Assembly (NCBI GenBank): GCA_946631535.1
Contig: CAMPAF010000079.1
Location: forward strand, 1-10,863
Direction of reading: 5' to 3'
Length of the DNA: 10,863 nucleotides
Source: an uncultured Verrucomicrobiota bacterium
GTDB taxonomy: Bacteria; Verrucomicrobiota; Kiritimatiellia; RFP12; UBA1067
Shown here: piece after piece, positions 1 through 8,500 of the stretch
How positions within the stretch are numbered: the first letter of the stretch is position 1
Layout of the letters: the number at the start of each line of letters is the position of its first letter
Made by a program: the position numbers and the translations under genes
The notes under the pieces: generated by a model
Told to the model about the DNA's origin: nothing
What the model saw: the letters and a program-made list of their open reading frames with translations, nothing else
The model's database searches: none

Positions 1-337
1 CGCGCTGCGGGTCGCCGTCCAGCCACCCCTTCTCCACCACGATGTCGTGCGAGAAAACGGCATGATCAACCGAATCCGCGTCGCGGAACGTGTTGTAGCG
101 TTTCAGCTGCTCGTAGCGCCCCGTGTCGTGCAGGAGCGCCGCAGCCTCGCACGCGCGCGCCGTCTCGGCGTCAAACCCCTCGCCCTCCGCGATCAGCTTC
201 GCGTTGTCCACGACATGCGCCGTGTGGACACGCTTGAGCTCCATCATCGGCGGAAGGGCGAGAGACGGAAAGGCACGATACGCATCAACGTACGCTGCGT
301 ACTTCGACGCCAGATCCGCGAAGAACCTTGCGCCCAT
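1..337 (-). CDS. HD-domain phosphohydrolase, N-terminal part (runs off the left edge)
   Basis: The first 112 codons of a gene whose 3' part lies outside the window. Reading the minus strand from the ATG at 337 gives an uninterrupted frame to the edge. It has the HD metal-dependent phosphohydrolase signature: a first His in HVVDNAKLIA (His41), the HD pair in ALLHDTGRYEQ (His70-Asp71), and a further His in SVDHAVFSHD (His92). These residues bind divalent metal in the HD superfamily, whose members hydrolyse nucleotides or other phosphoesters. The substrate cannot be told from this fragment. No signal peptide is seen, so it is probably cytoplasmic. The start lies one codon (CCG) after the TAG of the upstream small gene and in the same frame, with only a weak purine stretch as ribosome site, so translation is probably coupled. 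A later start at Met31-Met32 would still keep the HD core. Confidence 0.8.
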   Translation of the reverse strand, partial: MGARFFADLASKYAAYVDAYRAFPSLALPPMMELKRVHTAHVVDNAKLIAEGEGFDAETARACEAAALLHDTGRYEQLKRYNTFRDADSVDHAVFSHDIVVEKGWLDGDPQR

Positions 338-340
338 CGG

Positions 341-721
341 CTATTTCTTGCCGCCGAACTGCGCCTTGTCGAAATTGAAGAACACGAACACCGGCAGGAA
401 CCCAGTCTCGTTCACGCAGATGAGTCCGATCTGGAGCGCCGACGAGTGCGCACGGTTGAAGAGCGCCGTCTGCACGCCGTTGCGCAACGTCTTCACGCGC
501 GAATATCCGAACGACACCTGCGCGCCGGACACGAAGTCATCGGCCTTGTTCGAGCATATCGACACCTGCGCACCGCTCACTTCCTGGCTCTTCGTGAACA
601 GGCCAAGCTCACACCCATGCACGTTCTTGTCCGCTCGTTCCTCGAACCAGGTCCACCAGCACTCGGCCGAGGCCGAGAGGCCAATCAGCGCCGCACAAAA
701 CGCCATCATCATCTTTTTCAT
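341..721 (-). CDS. Small exported surface-repeat protein (LA_2272-like)
   Basis: A 126-residue protein of unknown function. Residues 1-19 form a signal peptide (MKK start, hydrophobic core, likely cleavage after ASA). The mature part holds short degenerate repeats spaced about 15 residues apart: SGAQVSI (49-55), SGAQVSF (65-71), NGVQTAL (81-87) and ALQIGLICVN (95-104). It closes with an aromatic stretch, GFLPVFVFFNF (107-117). The G-x-Q-h-s/g repeats with a terminal LP-F-FNF motif resemble the LA_2272 / surface-repeat family, which is predicted to form beta-rich cell-surface proteins; this match is from memory. The ATG has AAGGA 8 nt upstream. It starts 43 nt after alaS and is probably cotranscribed with it, although no functional link is evident. 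The HD gene follows after one codon. Three cysteines (21, 37, 56) lie in the mature chain. Confidence 0.75.
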   Translation of the reverse strand: MKKMMMAFCAALIGLSASAECWWTWFEERADKNVHGCELGLFTKSQEVSGAQVSICSNKADDFVSGAQVSFGYSRVKTLRNGVQTALFNRAHSSALQIGLICVNETGFLPVFVFFNFDKAQFGGKK

Positions 722-764
722 GTTAGTATTCCTTTTTTTGTGGGTTTGAACAACAGGACTGAAA

Positions 765-2573
765 TCATGCGGACAAGTTGCCGATCACGGCCTTGATGCG
801 GCGGACGCCTGCGGAAGAGGACTGCTCCTTGGTGATCTTGAAGCTGCCGAGCTCGCTCGTGTTCTCCACGTGCGGACCGCAGCAGATTTCCTTCGAGACG
901 TCGCCGATCGTGTAGAGCGTCACCTGGTCGCCGTACTTCGAGCCGAAGAGCGCCATCGCGCCCTCGTTCTTGGCCTCCTCCACGGTGGTCGTCTTCTTCG
1001 AGACGGCGATGCCTTCCTGTATCCACTGGTTGACGAGGTCCTCCACAGCCTTGATCTGCTCGTCAGTCATCTTCTCGGGCCAGGTGAAGTCGAAGCGCAG
1101 GCGCTCCGGCGTGATGTTGGACCCTTTCTGGTTCGCGGTCGGGCCGAGCACCTTGTGGAGCGCGGCGTGCAGGAGGTGCGTGGCGGTGTGCATGCGCGTC
1201 ACGACCGCGGAATTGTCCTGCAAGCCCGCCTTGAACGAACCGGCGGACGTGGTGCGGCTCAGTTCCTGGTGCTTCTTATTGGCCTCCTCGAAGCCGGCCA
1301 CGTCCACTTCCAGCCCCTGCTCCTTGGCGAGCTCGAGCGTCATCTCGAGCGGATAGCCGAACGTGTCGTAGAGCTTGAACGCGGTCTTGCCGCTGATCTG
1401 CGTCTGGTTGTGGAGCTTCAGCTGCTCGGCCACCTTCGCGAACATCGCCGCGCCCTTGTCGAGCGTCTGGTTGAAGCGGTTCTCCTCGGCCTCGAGGTCG
1501 TTCTTGCACGTCTTGAGGTTCACCGCCAGCTCGGGGTAGACGTGCTTGTACTTCTCGCAGATCGTCTCGGCGAGCTTCACTGTGAAGCCTGGCGCGATGC
1601 CGAGGAAGCGGCTGTAGCGCACGGCGCGGCGGATGAGGCGGCGCAGCACGTAGTTAGCGCCGATGTTGCCGGGCTTCACGCCGCCCTTCGGGTCGCAGAG
1701 GATGAATGTCGCCGTGCGCATGTGGTCGGCCACGATGCGCCGCGCGCGGAGCGTCAGCTCCCCATCCTCGGGCGCCGTTGTCGAAAGCTCGTCGATCTTC
1801 GCCATGATGGGCGCGAATATCTCCGTGTCGAACACGGTCTCCGCGCCCGAGAGCATGCACACCGTCCGTTCCACGCCCATGCCGGTGTCAACGTTATGGC
1901 GGCCGAGCGGCTCGAACTTCCCTTCCGCGTTCTTGTTGTACTGCATGAACACGTTGTTCCAGATCTCGATGTACTTGCCGCAGTGGCAGCCGGGACGGCA
2001 GTCGGGCCCGCACTTCTCCTTGCCCGTGTCGATGAACATCTCTGTGTCGGGTCCGCAGGGGCCCGTGGTGCCGGCCGGGCCCCACCAGTTGTCCTCGCGC
2101 GGGAGCGGGAAGATGTGGTCGTCCGGGAGGCCCTGCTGCTTCCAGAGGGCGATGGCCTCGTCGTCGCGCGGGATGCCGTCCTCGCCCGCGAACACGGTCA
2201 CGTAGAGGTCCTTCGGGTCGAAGCCGAGCTTCGTGGTTAGGAACTCGTAGCTCCAGGCGATGGCCTCGGGCTTGAAGTAGTCGTTGAGCGACCAGTTGCC
2301 GAGCATCTCGAAGAACGTGAGGTGGGCGGAGTCGCCCACGGCGTCGATGTCGCCCGTGCGGATGCACTTCTGCACGTCCGTGAGACGCGACCCTGCCGGA
2401 TGCGGCATCTGTCCCATCAGGTACGGCACGAGCGGGTGCATGCCCGCCGTCGTGAAAAGCACCGTCGGGTCGTTCTCGGGAATCACGCTCGCGCCGGGAA
2501 TGCGCGCGTGGCCCTTCGACTCGAAGAAGCTCAGGTACGTCTCGCGAAGTTCGTCTGCTGTCAGCTTGTTCAT
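765..2573 (-). CDS. alaS: Alanyl-tRNA synthetase, compact form without C-Ala domain
   Basis: This enzyme charges tRNA-Ala with alanine in the cytoplasm. It has 602 residues against about 875 for the usual bacterial enzyme. The N-terminal class II catalytic core is clear (DPTVLFTTAGM, HLTFFEMLGNWSLNDYF, GAETVFDTEIF, NIGANYVLRRLIRRAVR). The editing domain carries the zinc-binding pairs HTATH (His462, His466) and CCGPH (Cys564, His568), where most homologues read CGGTH. The chain stops just after GVRRIKAVIG, so the C-Ala domain is missing. The stretch GSFKAGLQDNSAVVTRMH joins core to editing domain directly, without the usual beta-barrel bearing an SGGQ motif. A Cys-rich insert, CGPDCRPGCHCGKY (about residues 188-201), adds four Cys and one His. 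The ATG at 2573 is chosen because AAGGAAG precedes it and the predicted transcript starts near 2592. The in-frame GTG at 2594 would lie outside that transcript. Confidence 0.93.
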   Translation of the reverse strand: MNKLTADELRETYLSFFESKGHARIPGASVIPENDPTVLFTTAGMHPLVPYLMGQMPHPAGSRLTDVQKCIRTGDIDAVGDSAHLTFFEMLGNWSLNDYFKPEAIAWSYEFLTTKLGFDPKDLYVTVFAGEDGIPRDDEAIALWKQQGLPDDHIFPLPREDNWWGPAGTTGPCGPDTEMFIDTGKEKCGPDCRPGCHCGKYIEIWNNVFMQYNKNAEGKFEPLGRHNVDTGMGVERTVCMLSGAETVFDTEIFAPIMAKIDELSTTAPEDGELTLRARRIVADHMRTATFILCDPKGGVKPGNIGANYVLRRLIRRAVRYSRFLGIAPGFTVKLAETICEKYKHVYPELAVNLKTCKNDLEAEENRFNQTLDKGAAMFAKVAEQLKLHNQTQISGKTAFKLYDTFGYPLEMTLELAKEQGLEVDVAGFEEANKKHQELSRTTSAGSFKAGLQDNSAVVTRMHTATHLLHAALHKVLGPTANQKGSNITPERLRFDFTWPEKMTDEQIKAVEDLVNQWIQEGIAVSKKTTTVEEAKNEGAMALFGSKYGDQVTLYTIGDVSKEICCGPHVENTSELGSFKITKEQSSSAGVRRIKAVIGNLSA

Positions 2574-2578
2574 TTTTT

Positions 2579-2585
2579 CTTCCTT
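2579..2585 (-). promoter_or_regulatory. Ribosome binding site of alaS
   Basis: AAGGAAG ends 5 nt before the ATG at 2573 on the minus strand. It decides for that ATG over the in-frame GTG at 2594, which has no comparable site. Confidence 0.7.
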
Positions 2586-2598
2586 GGTGAGCACGTGT

Positions 2599-2627
2599 AT
2601 TATACCAAACCGCCATCGCCGCGTAAA
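2599..2627 (-). promoter_or_regulatory. Sigma70-type promoter of alaS
   Basis: On the minus strand TTTACG (2627-2622, four of six consensus -35 bases) is followed after exactly 17 nt by TATAAT (2604-2599, perfect -10). Transcription would begin near 2592, leaving a leader of about 19 nt that contains the AAGGAAG site. No T-box-like or other leader structure fits in so short a leader. Confidence 0.75.
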
Positions 2628-2642
2628 TCCGTAATTTCCCTC

Positions 2643-2671
2643 TTGCCGGTCCAGCCGATGCGTGATAGACT
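2643..2671 (+). promoter_or_regulatory. Predicted promoter of the SUMF1-fold gene
   Basis: TTGCCG (2643-2648) and TAGACT (2666-2671) are separated by 17 nt, each matching four of six consensus bases. The start point would be near 2678, giving a leader of about 23 nt to the ATG at 2701 and excluding the in-frame GTG at 2662. It is back to back with the alaS promoter; the two -35 elements lie only 15 nt apart, so one bound factor could affect both. No clear operator palindrome was seen. Confidence 0.5.
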
Positions 2672-2686
2672 ATCCGCAACTTGCAG

Positions 2687-2692
2687 AAAGGA
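2687..2692 (+). promoter_or_regulatory. Ribosome binding site of the SUMF1-fold gene
   Basis: AAAGGA ends 8 nt before the ATG at 2701. It supports that start over the upstream GTG (2662) and over the next ATG (2707). Confidence 0.65.
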
Positions 2693-2700
2693 CCAGAATC

Positions 2701-3678
2701 ATGAGCATGAAACGGATGGTGGTGGCTATGGCGGTAATCACGTGCGGCTTCGCCTACGCGGACAACGCGCAAACCGGCAAGACCGCGCCAGGCAACGGCC
2801 TGTACCTCGTGGTCGACCTCTCTGGCGGCACGAACGCCGTATCATATCCGGTCTCATACCTGGGCGCAGTGCCGAACGGAGGCTGGACCAACGAGCACAA
2901 GACCACCAAGCTCGTGCTTCGCCGCATCGACCCCGGCTCGTACACCATGGGCTGCAGCGTTTCCGAAAAGGGCTATACCGGCGGCGAGGCCTCCCAGCAC
3001 AAGGTGACGATCGAGAAGCCATTCTACATCGGCGTGTTCGAGGTGACCCAGAAGCAGTACGAGCTCGTCACCGGACAGAAGCCGTCCTCCTACGGCGGCG
3101 ACATGCATCCCGTGGAGCATATATCATGGAACGACATCCGCGGCGAATCAGCTGAATTCAACTGGCCGGCATCCAACAAAGTGGACGAGGCCTCGTTCAT
3201 CGGCATGATACGCGCAAAGACGGGCATCGGCTCCTTCGACCTGCCGACCGAGGCCAGGTGGGAGTATGCCTGCCGGGCCGGGACGACCAACGCCCTGAAC
3301 AACGGCAAGGAACTGACGAACAGCGGTTCCGGCAGGGACCCGCAACTTGACGAGGTGGGCCAATACTACTACAACAGGACCAACAAAAAGGGCGGCCACG
3401 CCAATGTAGGCTCGTTCCGGCCCAACGCGTGGGGACTCTACGACATGCACGGCAACGTATGGGAGTGGTGCCTCGACTGGTACCAGGGCCGCGGCTCGTT
3501 CAGCACGAAGGAGGCGAAAGATCCCATCGGCCCAAGATGGGGTTCCGGCCGCGTGCAGCGCGGCGGCAGCTGGAGCGGCAGCGCGCCGGACTGCCGCTCC
3601 GCGTCACGCAACAGCTACTCGCCCGCGGCCAGACACAACAACTACGGCTTCCGCCTAACTTGCTCCGCCAGCAAATAA
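2701..3678 (+). CDS. Exported SUMF1/FGE-sulfatase-fold protein, probably not an active FGE
   Basis: A 325-residue protein with a signal peptide (MSMKRMVVAMAV..., likely cleavage after FAYA, residue 20). A short N-terminal part, LYLVVDLSGG ... GGWTNEHKTTKLVLRRI, precedes the SUMF1 fold. That pattern is, from memory, common in secreted Kiritimatiellae and Lentisphaerae proteins. The fold shows FYIGVFEVTQKQYELVTG, LPTEARWEYACRAGT (about 181-195), GLYDMHGNVWEWC (245-257), RGGSW (287-291) and a closing YGFRL. True formylglycine-generating enzymes have two active-site cysteines after the GGSW region. Here the first position is Gly293 and only the second, Cys298, remains. It is therefore more likely a binding or structural relative than a sulfatase activator, and no sulfatase gene is in the window. 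It stands alone on the plus strand and ends 13 nt from the converging glycosidase gene. Confidence 0.88.
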   Translation: MSMKRMVVAMAVITCGFAYADNAQTGKTAPGNGLYLVVDLSGGTNAVSYPVSYLGAVPNGGWTNEHKTTKLVLRRIDPGSYTMGCSVSEKGYTGGEASQHKVTIEKPFYIGVFEVTQKQYELVTGQKPSSYGGDMHPVEHISWNDIRGESAEFNWPASNKVDEASFIGMIRAKTGIGSFDLPTEARWEYACRAGTTNALNNGKELTNSGSGRDPQLDEVGQYYYNRTNKKGGHANVGSFRPNAWGLYDMHGNVWEWCLDWYQGRGSFSTKEAKDPIGPRWGSGRVQRGGSWSGSAPDCRSASRNSYSPAARHNNYGFRLTCSASK

Positions 3679-3691
3679 TCTCCTACTCCAT

Positions 3692-5503
3692 TCACCTTTC
3701 ACCCTTCAAGATCCGGTAACCGAGCGACGGCACTGTTTCCAGACCGTGTTGATAGGGTTTGTCGGAATAGTTGCACACCACCGTCTCGCCGTTTCCGTAG
3801 CGTGTGGCGGTGACGCCCGGCGCCAGCGTCCGATGCGACAGCATCAGTTCCTTCTGCAGATGCCGCACCGGGACGAACTCGTCCCACGCGCGTTTCATCG
3901 CCGGCACGTCCTTCGTCTTGTAGGAGTAGAAGATGGGACGTCCGCCGAACTCCACGATCTTCAACGAGATCGCGGGATCCACGATGCCGTCCCCTTCCAG
4001 CCAGTCAAGCGTTCCGGACTCGTCCTTCTTCGGATGGTTCTGCCCGCGCGTGTGGTTCTGCGTGAGGCGGTCGGGCGTGTAGAGGATCACGCCGTGGTAG
4101 ACGAGTTCCCAGAGCGGATGGCACCCGCTCACCAGCTCCAGTCCCTTCGTCTTTCCGTCGTGGATCTTCTTCATCTCCACGGACACGTAGTTGATGCAGT
4201 CGATGTTCGCCGCCACGTGGTCGTAGCCGCCCTCGGACGTGACGCCGCCGAACACCTTCTTCGCCTCGGCGAGGATGTTGTTCTGGTATCCGGCCATCTG
4301 CTCGGGCGTGGCCAGGTGGCGCGGATCGGCGCACCTGTTCGGGTACGTGGCGGAGAACACGTCCACGTAGTGGCTCCCCTTCACGCCGAGCGCGCGCATC
4401 CGCCGCATCTCCTCGGGGATCCAGTTCTCCCAGCTCCGCCGCTCGCACACCCAGTAGCAGCTTCCGCCGAAGTAGAGCCCGTTCCAGTCCCACGACCCGT
4501 CCCGCCGCTTGGCGATGTCGTTCTCGTCGAAGCGCGGGCAGATGCGGTACACCTCGGTGCAGGTGGCGTGCAGCATGATGAGATAGCCGAGATCCTGCGT
4601 GTGGCGGATGAGCTTCCGCAGGCCCGCCTCGCCGCCGAACACGGGTTCCACGGGAAAGTGCTCCGGCAATTGTCCGTCGTAGCCGCCCTTGTTCCAGCCG
4701 GCCGAGACGATGGCCGCCTTGTCGATGCCCGAGGCGTGGATCGCAGACACGAACTCCTCCGCCTTGTCGAACGGCATGTACACGTTGATGGGCCATTCGG
4801 TCTCCTTCGTGAAGTCCGTCGGCTTGTCGGGAATTGTCTTTGCACCGTGCGTCTGGATGCGGATCACCATCGCGTCGCACATGTAGGCGAGGTCGGGGTA
4901 ATCCCTGATCCGTTCCTTGATCGGCTTCACGCCGTGCGCGAACTGGTATGCCTGGTAGCCCTTGGCCATGCCGTTGTAGTCGGCGGCGTCGCCTTCGAGG
5001 AAGTGGAAGTCGATCTCGATGTCGGCGTAGAGGTCGAAGAACCGGCGCACGCGGTCGAACTGGATGCGCGGGAAGATCTCAAACGTGCCGTTCGCGGCCG
5101 TCACCGTCAGGTCGTAGTCGAAACGGTACGTCCGCACATGCGCCCAGGCGAGACGGTTCCCGCGCTTCATGCCGTAGATGGGCATCTGCTGGCGACGCCA
5201 GACGTTCGTGCCGGCCGGCTTGTCGAACGTGCCGTAGAGTCCGCGCCCCTGGATCCAGTAGCCATCCTCGCCGCGCCGCGCGGTCATGAAGTCCGGCACC
5301 ACGTCCAGCCACTTGGCGCCTTGCGGCAAATCGGCCCGTCGGAACGTGAAGCGCGCGGCGTTCTCGCCCGTGCGCACGAGCGGCACGCGCCGCGTCTCCA
5401 CGCCCTTCGCCGTCCGGATGCGCACGCGCGCATGGCTCGCCGATTCGTCGGCGAACAACGTGACGCACAAAACGGCCACAGACAAGCCTAACGCTTTTCG
5501 CAT
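3692..5503 (-). CDS. Exported TIM-barrel glycoside-hydrolase-like protein (GH101/GH129- or DUF5696-like)
   Basis: A 603-residue protein with a signal peptide (MRKALGLSVAVLCVTLFA, cleavage near 18). Residues of about 25-200 look like an all-beta N-terminal domain with many aromatic and basic residues (GYWIQGRGLYGTFDKPAGTN). From about 205 a (beta/alpha)8 barrel follows, with alternating strands such as MVIRIQTHG, AAIVSAGWNKGGYDG, YLIMLHATCTEVYR and GSHYVDVFSATYP. A small C-terminal beta domain holds NGETVVCNYSDKPY (571-584). Candidate catalytic acids are Asp381 (YVDVFS) and Glu424 (TSEGGYD), laid out as in retaining alpha-glycosidases of the GH101/GH129 type. I infer this from pattern only, and the substrate is unknown. 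It starts one codon after the TAG of the beta-helix gene (TAG GTT ATG), with AGGTAGG overlapping that stop as ribosome site, so it is translationally coupled and the last gene of the operon. Confidence 0.8.
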   Translation of the reverse strand: MRKALGLSVAVLCVTLFADESASHARVRIRTAKGVETRRVPLVRTGENAARFTFRRADLPQGAKWLDVVPDFMTARRGEDGYWIQGRGLYGTFDKPAGTNVWRRQQMPIYGMKRGNRLAWAHVRTYRFDYDLTVTAANGTFEIFPRIQFDRVRRFFDLYADIEIDFHFLEGDAADYNGMAKGYQAYQFAHGVKPIKERIRDYPDLAYMCDAMVIRIQTHGAKTIPDKPTDFTKETEWPINVYMPFDKAEEFVSAIHASGIDKAAIVSAGWNKGGYDGQLPEHFPVEPVFGGEAGLRKLIRHTQDLGYLIMLHATCTEVYRICPRFDENDIAKRRDGSWDWNGLYFGGSCYWVCERRSWENWIPEEMRRMRALGVKGSHYVDVFSATYPNRCADPRHLATPEQMAGYQNNILAEAKKVFGGVTSEGGYDHVAANIDCINYVSVEMKKIHDGKTKGLELVSGCHPLWELVYHGVILYTPDRLTQNHTRGQNHPKKDESGTLDWLEGDGIVDPAISLKIVEFGGRPIFYSYKTKDVPAMKRAWDEFVPVRHLQKELMLSHRTLAPGVTATRYGNGETVVCNYSDKPYQHGLETVPSLGYRILKGER

Positions 5504-5506
5504 AAC

Positions 5507-8500
5507 CTACCTGAAGATGAGGGTCAGACCGTTCTCCACCGCGAACGGGCCCACGTACGCGCCGCCCGTCTCGTTCTCGCCGGGCGTGTAGGCGCAGACG
5601 AAGGACGTGGCAAGGCCCGTCGTCCTGAGCTTGAGCGACGTCTCGCCGTCCGCCGCCGTCAGTTCGCGTACCGTCACGTCGCCCACGCGCACCGTGAGCG
5701 TGCCCGTGCCCGTCACGCGCGCCGTCAGCTCGCACCCCGTGCCGCCCGCCGCGCGCGTGTCGGACACCTCCGCCGTCAGCTCGCCGCCCGGCAGGTACAC
5801 GCCGCCAACCGCCGCCTCCACCTCCGGCGAGGCCGCCGTCACCGCCAGCCGCCGCGAGTCCGTCAGGAGGGCCTTGTAGTCGGGACGCCAGTCGTACTCG
5901 ACGGCGCCGACGTCGATCGCGCCGTTGTAGACGCGCTGGCCGCCGTTCACGTCCTTGTCGCCGGCCGCCGCGTCGTACCAGGAAATATCGCCGCCGTCCA
6001 CCGCGATCGACCCCTTCAGCGGCGCGCCGTTCGCGTCCAGCAGCTCGTCCGCCGACGCCACGCGCATCAGGTTCTCGCACGAGTTGGTGCCCTGGACGGT
6101 GACGCCATCCAGGAAGATCGAGTTGCGAATGTCTCCGAACTTGTTGTTGTTTGATGTCTGCGTACAGATCGAGTTGATAAACGGCACCGCTACGCCATTC
6201 GGACCTTGGCTCAGGACATAGACACCGGTGGACGTCGTGGTATATCCGTAGTTCTTGTGGAACGTGCAGTTGTAGAAGCCGTAGCAGAAGTCGGCCACGC
6301 GATCGCCGCGGTTTTCCGTAAAGAGGCAGTTGCGGAGAAGCGAATAGGTGGCGCCCGGACGGTTCCACATGCAGTAGTTGCCGCGAATGACGCATCGGTC
6401 GGCAGTGACACGGGCAAGAGCCGCGCGGGCGGAATAGTTGACCTCCACGAGGCAGTCCTCAACGAAGCATGTCTGATGATCCAGTCCAAACACTGCGCCG
6501 CCCGAATGGTTGTCGGCCGTCTCGTTGTTGGAAACGTCCGTGCGCCCGCCGCGCAACGTGAAGCCCCTTATCCGCGCTCCTGGCAGGAGCGTCACGCACC
6601 GCGTCGCATCCGGACCAACACCATATTTCGTGAAGCACTCCTCGAACGATCCCATCGACGTATCGCCTAACGTACCTTGGGTGCGCGCATATGTCGCCGC
6701 CGCGCCCTCGATGATCGTCTCGTCCCGAGTCCCCTCTGCGACGAGCGTCACGCCTCGCGGCACCACCACGCGCGACTTGACCGTCAGCGTCTGGTTGTAG
6801 AAGTGCTCGGGCGACAGCATGTCCCCCGTGTTGTACACGCCCGGCAGCGCATGCACGGTATCGCCAGAGACGGCAAGCGCCGCCGTCGTCGCCAGCGTCT
6901 TCTTCGCCGTCGCGGCCGTCCAGCCGTTCGCGGCGTCGTTGCCGTTCACCGCGTCCACGTACCAGTCCGGCGTGTAGACCGCGTTGACCGTCGTCGGCGG
7001 CGCGTCCTCGGCACCCGTCGCCGTCCACGCAAACACCCCTTCCTGATAGTCGCCGTTCACGGTGATGCCCAGCAGGTTGCGCTCGGTGGAGGTTATCGTG
7101 CCCGTCAGCGTCTCGCCCGCCTCAAGGACGTTCGTCACGGCGTTCATCACGCCGCCCTCCGGCAGCGTCACGACCACCGCGCCCACCGTGTGCTGGTACG
7201 CGCCGATCGTCGGCTTGCCGTCCGTGAACACGATCGGGCGGTTCTGGAAGTCCGAGACCGTGTAGTGCGCCCATTCCCTGCTGGACGTGTCGCCGCCGCC
7301 CACGAGGGGCGAGGTGGCGAGCGGACGGAAGTCGCGCGCGCCCTTGTCCACGACGCACGCCGCGCCGTAGGTGATGCCGTAGGTCCGGTTTTTGTTGCCG
7401 GTGGTGTCCGCGAAGCACCCCGCGACGAGGCCGATCGAGTCGTTGCCGTTGTTGCCGTCAAGGAAAAGGCAGTTTGCGGCAAGGATGGTGAAAGAGCCGG
7501 AGCTGGCCGTGTAGACGTTATGCTTCCCGGCGACGCCAAGGAACGTGCACTGGTACGCCCACACGTTCTGCCCGATGCCCGTGTGCGCGGCGTTCAGATT
7601 GTCGCGGAAGACGCAGGACGACAGCCTCCCCTCGCGGAAGATGGCGTTTATCCCAGACTGATCGTAATTGTCGGCCATCAGGCACCGCTGGCACCAACCG
7701 TACATCCCGGCCGGGCCCCGATACGCCACGTTGTTCGTGATGATGCAGTCAAGCGCCTGCTGGCGCGTCCTTTCCTGGAACCTGAACGCGCCGCCGTGTC
7801 CTTTCGCGTCACCGCCGCTCGTTCCGATCTGGGAATGTCCGCCCGTCAGCGTGAACCCGCTGATGCCTACGTGGGCGTAGCTTCCTTCCACCAGCACGCA
7901 GCGGAGGGCGTTCGGGCCGCAGCCGTTGTCGGACGCCGGCGCATCCGGGTCGGACGCGCCCACGATGATCGTGTTCTCGGAACCTTGCTCCGAAGTCAGC
8001 AAGACGTTTTTCGCGGACACGATCACGCGCGCCCGCCCCCAGCTGTTCGAGGTCCAGCCCGTGTCGTACGTGCCGGGCCGCACGCGAATCACGCGGTAAC
8101 CGCTGTTGACGCCACTGACGGTCGCGTCCACGGCTTGCTGGATCGTGGGGAACGGCGCAGCAGCCGAACCGTCCGGCTCTGCCGCCGTCGAGGCGCGGTC
8201 AACCCACAGGAGCGAAGCAAATACAGGCGTGAGGTTGACGGTCGTGTCCGCCTCTGGCAACGTAAACCAGCGTCCGCCATTGCGGTCGTTGAAGAGCGTG
8301 TGGTAAGTGGATCCGGCGGTACCGACCTTCTCCTCGGCAACAGTGCCAAAGAAGGCCAGCCCCTCGGCTGCCGCCGTTGGCTTCAGGTATACCTGCGCAG
8401 GCCATTCGGCGGCGTGGTGGTAGAGGGTCGGACGCGAAACGGGATGCCCGTCCAACGTGACGTCCGTGTTGGCAAACGTGATCAGCCCGCCCTTCGGCGT

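Noticed and set aside
870..2240. 456-codon open frame opposite alaS
   Set aside because: It mirrors alaS, whose identity is certain, and its translation is compositionally biased with no domain.
2662..2700. Upstream GTG start extending the SUMF1-fold protein by 13 residues
   Set aside because: It lies inside the predicted promoter spacer, has no ribosome site, and would bury the signal peptide.
3676..3694. Bidirectional terminator between the convergent stops
   Set aside because: The 13-nt gap and its flanks (A/T and C/T stretches) contain no inverted repeat that could form a convincing stem.
3746..5491. 581-codon open frame on the plus strand opposite the glycosidase-like gene
   Set aside because: Low-complexity Arg/Val/His/Leu translation and no recognisable motif. 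The minus strand encodes an ordered protein with signal peptide and barrel.
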